From the NCBI GenBank assembly GCA_900548905.1, contig URMK01000023.1, forward strand, positions 1 to 64,000: a stretch of 64,000 bases of DNA, in the 5' to 3' direction. The DNA is from an uncultured Lachnospiraceae bacterium. Its GTDB lineage: Bacteria > Bacillota > Clostridia > Lachnospirales > Lachnospiraceae. This document shows positions 35,704 to 42,910 of this stretch, in pieces. Made by a program: the position numbers and the translations under genes. How positions within the stretch are numbered: the stretch's first letter is position 1; every line of letters begins with the position of its first letter. The notes under the pieces are model-generated. The model worked only from the letters and a program-made list of their open reading frames with translations, was not told the origin of the DNA and ran no database searches.

Positions 35704-36381
35704 ATGGAATTTATCAAATTGGAAGAAGTATGTAAAATCTATGGCAGAGATGAAAACCGGGTCACCGCACTTGACCATGTATCCCTTAAGCTCGAGAAAG
35801 GAGAATTCGCCGCTATTATAGGTTCTTCCGGATCCGGGAAATCCACTTTACTGCATACGATTGCAGGAGTTGACGCGCCGACAAGCGGAAAAGTATATCT
35901 GGACGGGCAGGATATCTATGCGCAGAGCAGTGAAAAGCTTGCGATTTTCCGCAGACGGCAGGTCGGATTGATCTATCAGTTCCATAATCTGCTCCCAACG
36001 CTGAGTGTGGAGGAAAATATTACCCTGCCTATACTCATGGATAAGCGCAGGGTCAACCGGGAACGCTTGAACGACCTGTTGTCCCTGCTTGGTCTGGAAG
36101 ACCGCAAAAACCATCTGCCGAATCAGCTTTCCGGCGGGCAGCAGCAGCGGGCCGCCATCGGACGGGCATTGATGAATGCGCCCGCCATTGTGCTCGCCGA
36201 TGAACCTACCGGAAGCCTGGACAGCAGGAATGGACAGGAAATAATACGTCTGCTGAAGGAAAGCCATAAAAAATACGGGCAGACGCTTGTTCTTGTTACG
36301 CATGATGAAAATATTGCGCTGCAGGCAGAACGGGTTATTGGTATTGCGGATGGTAGGGTGGTGAGGGATGAGAGGCAGTGA
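35704..36381 (+). CDS. ABC transporter ATP-binding protein (MacB/BceA type)
   Basis: A 225-residue ATPase with Walker A GSSGSGKST, signature LSGGQQQR, Walker B IVLADEPTGSLD and the switch histidine in VTHDE. It belongs to the MacB/BceA group, which works with an FtsX-like permease to remove or detoxify peptides. The start at 35704 is preferred to an upstream TTG (35650) because AGGGAG is nearby. The next gene is a convergent CRISPR gene 33 bases away, so the expected permease is missing and the system may be a truncated remnant. Confidence 0.9.
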   Translation: MEFIKLEEVCKIYGRDENRVTALDHVSLKLEKGEFAAIIGSSGSGKSTLLHTIAGVDAPTSGKVYLDGQDIYAQSSEKLAIFRRRQVGLIYQFHNLLPTLSVEENITLPILMDKRRVNRERLNDLLSLLGLEDRKNHLPNQLSGGQQQRAAIGRALMNAPAIVLADEPTGSLDSRNGQEIIRLLKESHKKYGQTLVLVTHDENIALQAERVIGIADGRVVRDERQ

Positions 36382-36413
36382 CGCAGGGTATAAATGATAT
36401 TAAAGCCTCTTTC

Positions 36414-37184
36414 CTATTCTGCTGTCAAACAACATTCCCACATTTTTACAAGTCCATGAGGCAGCTTAGTCTTATAATCAATAAACAAGCCTCCCGTCAA
36501 CTCCCGTTTCTTGCAATCCAGTAACATAGAATGAAGCAATCCCTTATATCCGCCAAGCAAAATGACATCATTTTTATTTTGATAGGCAGACAGGTTTCTC
36601 TTTATTTCAAGCAGATAATTCTTTAAAGCTTCCTCTTTATAATTCTTCGTCAGAAGCATTTGGAGATACGCACACATCTGTACTATTTTATCTTTTGTCG
36701 CTTTATTTGCAGTTCGTAATAGTTCTGCAAACTCTATGTTTTCGTCCAAATATAGCTCTCCATATAAATTTGTTCCATCTTTTATCATTTCAATACCAAC
36801 ATTATTAAAAAAAACAGCAAATTCAGCCTTCTCTTCTTCCTTCAGATATTGTGCTTTCCACAAATTTCGAAGAACAATTCCATCCGTTGGAACCATTACA
36901 TCATCTGCCATAAATTGAATTCCAGCCGTATTTTCTCCCTTTAGTGCACCTTTTACCGAACTTCCCGGCAGGTAATAATCGGTATGTTCGGGATCGTATT
37001 TTCGATATTCTCCATACTGATAAAACGGATAGACCACTTTTATTTCTCGTTCTTGATTATTCTCAACAGGTTCTACTTCGGGTGTCGTACAAAATTCATC
37101 CATTTCTCTGTATAAAGCCCTTCCGGATCTTGGGGATACAATTAAGCTGGATTCCAGTTTCAAAGCATATGTAATCTTTTTCAT
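36414..37184 (-). CDS. csm5: Type III CRISPR RAMP protein, Csm5-like
   Basis: A protein of about 256 residues with RAMP features: a beta-rich start (KKITYALKLESSLIVSPRSG), the loop YLPGSSVKGALKGE, and a glycine-rich end (VILLGGYKGLLHSMLLD). The position as last gene after csm3 and csm4, and the motif IPGSS-like, fit Csm5, which caps the 3' side of the crRNA in the Csm complex. It is shorter than typical Csm5 (about 340), so a reduced form is likely. Its start overlaps the csm4 stop by four bases. Confidence 0.7.
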   Translation of the reverse strand: MKKITYALKLESSLIVSPRSGRALYREMDEFCTTPEVEPVENNQEREIKVVYPFYQYGEYRKYDPEHTDYYLPGSSVKGALKGENTAGIQFMADDVMVPTDGIVLRNLWKAQYLKEEEKAEFAVFFNNVGIEMIKDGTNLYGELYLDENIEFAELLRTANKATKDKIVQMCAYLQMLLTKNYKEEALKNYLLEIKRNLSAYQNKNDVILLGGYKGLLHSMLLDCKKRELTGGLFIDYKTKLPHGLVKMWECCLTAE

Positions 37185-38158
37185 GCGTCTCCCTCTTTTC
37201 TCCAAACGACAGGATACAGAAATGCATTTCCAAATACGATATCTCTGCCTTTATTAAATGGTGAAAGCACACACTTTCCTGCCTGTTCCACTCCGTCACG
37301 CAAAACGATAATACTTCCACTTTCTATGAAACTTATAAAATATTTGTTGCCATTTTTATTCCAGCCCCCCGCCATTACATACGGACGCCTTTCTGATGTA
37401 AATAATTTTAATGTAGAAGAGGTAAAGTTAATCTTATCAGGAAGCAGCATACCTAAATTTAAATAACATTCTGCTTCAGGAAGTTCTATTTGCTCAACGC
37501 CCGCTATCCGATACTTATTTAACCCTTGAGATGCCCGTTTCCCTAAAATAAGTGTTGTCCCGCTTTGCAGCATTTCGTTTATCAATTCAAGCATAGCAGT
37601 TAACCACCCACCTTCATTTCCCTGCAGGTAAAAGCAAAAATCGGATACCGTACCCGCGGTTTCCTTGCCATACTTATTCCGCTTCACTTCCCTCAGTTTT
37701 AAGATAGGGACTGTGTACAATTTCGATTCCAATCCTTCGATACCATAAATAACGCTTTCTATCGAAGCCCTAAGCTGCTGTCCATCAGACTGCTTTATAT
37801 ATGGAAATATTTTATCGCATAAATCTAGATCTTCCTGCAGTCGTATTAGATCTCCATACTTCACATAAGCCCTCTCTTTAACTGCCCTTCGTCGTTCTTT
37901 TATATCTTCTCCATCCTTCCCTTTTCCTGCCAGCTTATCTATAACATAATCCTGAGGCATGGGGAAATAATGTAATGGCATTACATTAGATAAAGCCAAA
38001 TGACTTTCTTTATCAAAAACATCTTTTACCATCTGTGCCGCTTTATCATTACCGTTTGCTTCCGCATACTTCGTAGCAAGCGCTCCAAATACTTTCTGAG
38101 AATCGGGAAGCTGAGTAATTGCACTTGAAGATTTTAATAAGATTTTATAATTTTTCAC
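37181..38158 (-). CDS. csm4: Type III CRISPR RAMP protein, Csm4-like
   Basis: About 325 residues from a GTG at 38158 (start VKNYKILLKSSS, matching the usual Csm4 opening and preceded by GGAGGAGAGG); longer starts at 38173 and 38248 are possible. The motif LPDSQKVFGAL corresponds to the Csm4 loop SDTIFGAL, and FTSERRPYVMAGGW is a characteristic later motif. Csm4 holds the 5' handle of the crRNA and contacts Cas10. It overlaps csm3 by 14 bases. Confidence 0.75.
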   Translation of the reverse strand: MKNYKILLKSSSAITQLPDSQKVFGALATKYAEANGNDKAAQMVKDVFDKESHLALSNVMPLHYFPMPQDYVIDKLAGKGKDGEDIKERRRAVKERAYVKYGDLIRLQEDLDLCDKIFPYIKQSDGQQLRASIESVIYGIEGLESKLYTVPILKLREVKRNKYGKETAGTVSDFCFYLQGNEGGWLTAMLELINEMLQSGTTLILGKRASQGLNKYRIAGVEQIELPEAECYLNLGMLLPDKINFTSSTLKLFTSERRPYVMAGGWNKNGNKYFISFIESGSIIVLRDGVEQAGKCVLSPFNKGRDIVFGNAFLYPVVWRKEGDA

Positions 38159-38879
38159 TTCCCTCTCCTCCATCGTTTTCAATGACAGATACATATATCT
38201 TTCCATAACCGCGGCTTTTTGAATTTCCAAGCCGGTAAACACCCTCATTAAATTTTGTCAGATTATAGATAATATACTCTTTACATATCTGAGCGTCGTT
38301 TTCATTAAAATATTTAGGTATAAAACGGTATAATTCAATCTCTCCTTCAAATTCCAGGCCAACCCTTGCTGTTTTATAAGTACGCGGGTTCGACTTTGGT
38401 TCCATTCCATCATAAATTATCGATGTCTTTGCATCAATGGAAAAGCATTTTTTTAAATCCCGGTATTCCTTTTTTAACCGTAAGTCATTAAATAACAACT
38501 TAGGAGTATTATTAAACTCTCGAATCCCAAAAAGGTCCGCTGCCGATGCATGTGATATCGCATGTGAATATCTCTTTTCAGTTCGGGTTAGCGCCTCTTT
38601 ATTTTCCTTACAGCATTCCTTAATCTGCTCCCAGTTCTCCTCCTTTTCTTTTTTTATAATATCTGAATACAACCGGGCAATCCTGAATGCTTCTTCACTC
38701 TGATCCTCCCTGACGATCGCGTGAAGAGCTCCTTTTAATGAGGAAGCGGGAATGCACGGGAATCCTTCTTCATCTACTGCTGTCCATTGATCAATTCCGC
38801 CAATCTCAAATGGCATCGGCGCTCCTCCGATAAAGAGATTTGAAAGAGTTTTTATTCTTACATTTATAATATTCTTCAT
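38145..38879 (-). CDS. csm3: Type III CRISPR RAMP protein, Csm3-like (backbone RNase)
   Basis: About 244 residues. The opening MKNIINVRIKTLSNLFIGG, the segment FEIGGIDQW, the loop IPASSLKGAL and the end RLGNSKSRGYGKIYV are all typical of Csm3. The Asp of GGID corresponds to the catalytic Asp that cuts target RNA every six bases in known Csm complexes, so RNA cleavage is predicted. Start at 38879 fits the family; ATG 38900 adds seven residues. It overlaps neither start nor stop of cas10 beyond its leader codons. Confidence 0.82.
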   Translation of the reverse strand: MKNIINVRIKTLSNLFIGGAPMPFEIGGIDQWTAVDEEGFPCIPASSLKGALHAIVREDQSEEAFRIARLYSDIIKKEKEENWEQIKECCKENKEALTRTEKRYSHAISHASAADLFGIREFNNTPKLLFNDLRLKKEYRDLKKCFSIDAKTSIIYDGMEPKSNPRTYKTARVGLEFEGEIELYRFIPKYFNENDAQICKEYIIYNLTKFNEGVYRLGNSKSRGYGKIYVSVIENDGGEGSEKL

Positions 38880-38892
38880 TCTACAAAGTCTC

Positions 38893-40944
38893 CTATTCAC
38901 GATCTTTTTTTTGGGATATCATCACCATTTCGTGGTACTGATAAAACAGCATCAGGGAGTCAATAAAATCAGGACTCCACACATTATCTTTTTTTGCTAT
39001 TTTGATAAAACTTTTCTTATCAAAATACAAGCGGTTAGGATGTTTGCCTTCCTTTATACGTTTTTCATTCCATAAGTTAATTTTCTGCAACTCTTCCTGC
39101 GTTGATGGATTCCGCAATTCTATTATTTCCGCCGCCTTTTCTATCGGTATGGAATCCACATCCCTCAATCGGAAAAACATGGATTTTTCAATCATAAGCC
39201 GCCGATAACCTTCTTTATGTGACTTTGGAATTTTATCTATTTTCACAAAAACATCCGTTAATTGTTTATTTTTGCCTATTAAACAATTTTCATAAAGATG
39301 TTTTGCCGGCTGCTTAAACAAATAACTGCTAATTTCCTTTTTATCCTGTTGATACTTTTTTTCATATGTCTCCCATTCATCTTGATTAGAAATCCGAAAA
39401 CGGGCATCACAGAAAAATATCATTAACCTCAGATATGTCTCAAAACGCTGCATTGTGTTTCTATTTACAACAAGCTTTAAACCGTGACTATCCTTTTGGT
39501 ATAGCTGCTTAATAATATTACTGTTCAAAATCTGTTCCAGTTTACTAACTCTTTGTTCGGCATCCTCAAGATGGGCTGGCATTAAGTGGTACAGAATATG
39601 GTTGATATATTTTACTGGATTATTCCGGATCGCTTCCTCTGTAATGTCTTCTAGCAGTGTATAGAAAAAGTTTGGCTTACCCAACTGTTCCGAGCAACCG
39701 CTTTTACTACTTCTTATATAATTCAGGACATTCACATCATTAAGAAAGAAATTCCAAATAGGAACATTCTGCAGCTGTCGTTTTATTTCTAATTTCATGC
39801 TGCAATTCTCACATCTGCATCCCCTTTTTCCTCCCTCGCTGCACTTCAATGCCTCTCTCGTCTCTTTTATCATCCCATAATCTATATTAAAAAAGGTCAG
39901 GTTACCCACAGAGAGCTTCATTATAAAAAACGGCTCCAAGGCTTTTGGCACAGTTTGAGACTTTGCATTCTTCAGCTGTATCTCAACCATCTCCATATAA
40001 TAGCGAATAGGCTCTCTGTTAAACGTAATTTCAACGCCAATACTCATGGCAAGTTTTGTTGGATTGCCGGTACTATTAATTTTATCATTCACAGTTTGCA
40101 TAATCTGCCTGCAGACGTTAATTCCGTCAATCAAATCTTCAAGGGCTACCGCAAAAAAAATATCATCTCCCGCAATATATAACGGAAAAAGCCATCCGTT
40201 CTTTCCCTTCGGAGCGCATTCAGCCGCCGCCTGATGCAGCCCTGTCAAAGAAATCATCTCATTCAAAATCTGACTGATATTTCTATAGTCCTGGTAATCC
40301 TTAATACCCTTGAACATCGCCCCCATTTTATCTAAATCAGCTTTTAAGACAGCGATACGAAAACGCTTTTTACCCTCATTTACGTCATCTTCTTTCTCGC
40401 CATCTTTTCTTCCGTATAATGAATTAATATCCTCTGCAAATGCCGGAAAAGTTTCCTGATTCCTATAAAAATAAGATTGATTATCCTCTTTGGGCACCTG
40501 ACAAAAAGAAAAAAGTAAATCCTGGTTCTTCCTTACTATCTCATTCCAGTTTTTTGTTTGCTTCAATCGTTTCTTTGCTTCGTTTATAGCAGCGATATTG
40601 CTTAAACCCTCCGAAGAAAAATGCACCCACCGGATCAATTTCTGCCCCTGTGATTCCCTATAATAATCTGAAAATAATGCATTGAGTCGTTTCTCCAGCT
40701 CCTCTTCCGATAAGGTGCACCGAAAGATATACACCCCTGAGCATTCCAAAAGTACATCTTTATCGGATTCAGGGAATGTATCCTGTATCGACTTAAAAAA
40801 TCTATTCGATATCTGGTATGATGAATTTCTTATTCCTTTTAATGTGGCATCTTCTGTTTGCTTTTCTTGTACATGAGAATGTATAACTTCTGTCAAAAAT
40901 GTTTGGATCTTATCTACCGATAACGCAACTATCTGTTCAACCAT
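38893..40944 (-). CDS. cas10: Cas10-like large subunit without HD nuclease domain
   Basis: About 683 residues. The start MVEQIVALSVDKIQTF replaces the HD nuclease domain of classic Cas10. The palm region carries RFRIAVLKADLDKMG (residues about 195-208) and YIAGDDIFFAV, an AGDD variant of the GGDD cyclase motif (258-261). Four cysteines (368, 376, 378, 381) may bind zinc. So single-strand DNA cleavage is not expected, but cyclic-oligoadenylate synthesis may be possible because both Asp residues remain. The C-terminal 300 residues are helical and poorly recognised. AAAGGA precedes the ATG at 40944. Confidence 0.78.
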   Translation of the reverse strand: MVEQIVALSVDKIQTFLTEVIHSHVQEKQTEDATLKGIRNSSYQISNRFFKSIQDTFPESDKDVLLECSGVYIFRCTLSEEELEKRLNALFSDYYRESQGQKLIRWVHFSSEGLSNIAAINEAKKRLKQTKNWNEIVRKNQDLLFSFCQVPKEDNQSYFYRNQETFPAFAEDINSLYGRKDGEKEDDVNEGKKRFRIAVLKADLDKMGAMFKGIKDYQDYRNISQILNEMISLTGLHQAAAECAPKGKNGWLFPLYIAGDDIFFAVALEDLIDGINVCRQIMQTVNDKINSTGNPTKLAMSIGVEITFNREPIRYYMEMVEIQLKNAKSQTVPKALEPFFIMKLSVGNLTFFNIDYGMIKETREALKCSEGGKRGCRCENCSMKLEIKRQLQNVPIWNFFLNDVNVLNYIRSSKSGCSEQLGKPNFFYTLLEDITEEAIRNNPVKYINHILYHLMPAHLEDAEQRVSKLEQILNSNIIKQLYQKDSHGLKLVVNRNTMQRFETYLRLMIFFCDARFRISNQDEWETYEKKYQQDKKEISSYLFKQPAKHLYENCLIGKNKQLTDVFVKIDKIPKSHKEGYRRLMIEKSMFFRLRDVDSIPIEKAAEIIELRNPSTQEELQKINLWNEKRIKEGKHPNRLYFDKKSFIKIAKKDNVWSPDFIDSLMLFYQYHEMVMISQKKDRE

Positions 40945-41851
40945 TATGTATTTCCTTTCCATTACCGTTTTTATCAAACATCTCCGCATATGCAGCATGC
41001 GGAAACAACATTGGATTATTAATCAGCATGAGAAGCTGATTTAACTGAAAATTGAAGGTCAGCAGAGTCAGTTCTGAATTTTTATGATGGACCAGATAGT
41101 TATCCAAACCGTATTTCTTAACTTCTTCCTCCCCTTTAATTCCAGAATTCTCACCACAATTTGATAATCCACCTGCATGATTTAAAGATGTATACCAATC
41201 AAATAGATTTTCCTTTTTATCATCCCACTCGATTTTCAATTTATCCTCTCCGTCTCTAGCTCTTATAGTGATATCAAAACATCTTTCATTTTCTTTTATT
41301 AACATTTTAGCCTCTTCATTTAAACAGCATAGAATACGCAGAGGACGCGTAGCTGTCTGTGTTTTTACAGGATTTATTTCCGCACATGCAATATTACCAA
41401 TAGTTCGGACAAATGATTTGGGAGAAGTCTTTAACGATTGAATACTACTCGTCCAAGTCATTAACTTTTCCTTATTCATAGATGTACTTTTACATTCGAT
41501 GGCACATGCCACAGCTTCAATGGGTATAAATTTCAATTGAGCATATCTGAAAATATACGGGGTGTAGGTTTCATCAAAAATAGCCAAATCCACCTCATTC
41601 GATACCTTACCATAGGAATCAATAATAAACACAGACTGTTCAATCACAAACTTTCGGGGTACTATATTTTCAAACATCTTACCCCAAATCTTTTCGCGAT
41701 GATTGCCAATCGTGCCGCCATGAGGTACCTGAAAAAATAATTCATTTACAATTCCTTTTTCCGTCCGTTCATAATTATCTTTGATATTTCCAATGGTTTG
41801 CTGATCCGCATTTGCATATTTATCTGCATATTCTGCTTCTTTCTGTTTCAT
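40937..41851 (-). CDS. DUF6602 PD-(D/E)XK nuclease-like protein
   Basis: A 304-residue protein whose first half carries a restriction-endonuclease-like core: REKIWGKMFENIVP, then Asp88 in NEVDLAIFD, and Glu119-Cys-Lys121 in AIECKST. This is the E-x-K pattern of PD-(D/E)XK nucleases and matches DUF6602. The second half is a unique alpha/beta region. It lies between cas6 and cas10 and overlaps cas10 by eight bases, so it is translated together with the CRISPR effector. A role as associated nuclease or effector is inferred; no CARF domain is seen. AAGGAGG precedes the ATG. Confidence 0.75.
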   Translation of the reverse strand: MKQKEAEYADKYANADQQTIGNIKDNYERTEKGIVNELFFQVPHGGTIGNHREKIWGKMFENIVPRKFVIEQSVFIIDSYGKVSNEVDLAIFDETYTPYIFRYAQLKFIPIEAVACAIECKSTSMNKEKLMTWTSSIQSLKTSPKSFVRTIGNIACAEINPVKTQTATRPLRILCCLNEEAKMLIKENERCFDITIRARDGEDKLKIEWDDKKENLFDWYTSLNHAGGLSNCGENSGIKGEEEVKKYGLDNYLVHHKNSELTLLTFNFQLNQLLMLINNPMLFPHAAYAEMFDKNGNGKEIHNG

Positions 41852-41879
41852 CTGTACCTCCTTATAATTTTTATTTGTT

Positions 41880-42767
41880 TCAGAGGAAAAACACTTCTAT
41901 CCTCCCCATCCCAAAGGTCGTATTTCGGCCAACATGTAAAATCTGAGCGGCAAGCAGCCACGGAATAAACGGAGTCAAATCTCCCTCGAATTCCACTTCT
42001 CCGAGCAAACCGCTTAAATCCATTTTTTCCTTTAAACGATTTGAATACCGTTCTAAATGTTCCAGCCTTAAGTCTGCCTTCGTCACCTTAATCTCTGCAG
42101 CGAGCAGCAAAATCCTGTCGGCTTCTTCTCGATCTATCGTTCCTCCGTATCGCTCCGTTAAAGCCGCAATCCGGCTTACAATGTTTCGAATCAAAGTCAG
42201 GAACGATATATCTGTTAACAACTGCCCTTTGTGACGAATCCGTAGCGGCGTACACAACCTGATTATTGTGCCCGTAACATCTGTCAATTCATAAAAAGGC
42301 AGTTTTATGTCATGTGCTCCCATTCCGTAATATGTATCGTTCCGACAAAGGAGTCTTTGATCCTGGCTATTCATAATCCGTGATAAGCAGAATGGATAAC
42401 GCTGTGCCCCTAAACCATAGCGGCATATGTTCTGCAAGGCCACTACCAATGAAGACACATACTTTTCTGCATTGCCCAAAAGTAAAAATTCAAAATTTAG
42501 TTCTTCTCCCTGTTCTATAACCATTTGAGCTTTATGAGTCTCAGGCGGAATGATCACATAGGGCTTGACAATATCCTGCACGCCTTCACTTTTTTTGCCA
42601 TTTACATATAGGTACTCATAGGCTTCTCTGTCTGTCCGGTACAGGGATTGCCCAATCACTCCTCTCAGTGTTGATCCGAGATAAGGGGGTAATTCAGCAC
42701 GTTTTAATGAGAGAAGGGAAATCTTTAAAGGTATGTAGTTTATATCAAACGGGGCTTGTCTTTTCAT
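41880..42767 (-). CDS. cas6: Cas6 CRISPR RNA processing endoribonuclease (PF10040 type)
   Basis: A 295-residue protein with the Cas6 opening LPPYLGSTLRGVIGQSL, the segments LCTPLRIRHKGQ and LERYSNRLKEKMDLSGLLGEVEF, and the glycine-rich C-terminus LLAAQILHVGRNTTFGMGRIEVFFL. This is the Cas6 group that cuts pre-crRNA repeats. It is the first gene of the type III operon, with AAGGAGG before the ATG. Since no array is present in the window, its substrate repeats must be elsewhere in the genome. Confidence 0.85.
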   Translation of the reverse strand: MKRQAPFDINYIPLKISLLSLKRAELPPYLGSTLRGVIGQSLYRTDREAYEYLYVNGKKSEGVQDIVKPYVIIPPETHKAQMVIEQGEELNFEFLLLGNAEKYVSSLVVALQNICRYGLGAQRYPFCLSRIMNSQDQRLLCRNDTYYGMGAHDIKLPFYELTDVTGTIIRLCTPLRIRHKGQLLTDISFLTLIRNIVSRIAALTERYGGTIDREEADRILLLAAEIKVTKADLRLEHLERYSNRLKEKMDLSGLLGEVEFEGDLTPFIPWLLAAQILHVGRNTTFGMGRIEVFFL

Positions 42768-42910
42768 AAACTGTGGCCTCCTTAACAGGTATTTTTGTCA
42801 TGGTTCATTAAAATTTCATTTTGAACTATCGCAAAATTCGCGACAGTTGCGGTCTGATCCAACAACTCCTCTGTTACTATCCTCCTCTTTTTCTTCTGCT
42901 CTTGCTAACT
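42768..42910 (-). other. Intergenic stretch between jetD-TIR and cas6
   Basis: The 143 bases hold an imperfect inverted repeat (CTGTCGC ... GCGATAG around 42836-42856) and weak promoter-like hexamers (TTGCGA, 17 bases, TTAATG). No CRISPR repeat is present. It may hold a separate promoter for the CRISPR operon. Confidence 0.3.

Noticed and set aside
38893..40944. Cas10 as an ordinary GGDEF diguanylate cyclase
   Set aside because: The GGDD-like palm, RAMP neighbours and Cas6 place it with type III CRISPR, and no GG[D/E]EF motif is present.
42768..42910. Gap before cas6 as a CRISPR array or leader
   Set aside because: There are no repeated units of 25-40 bases; only one imperfect inverted repeat is present.
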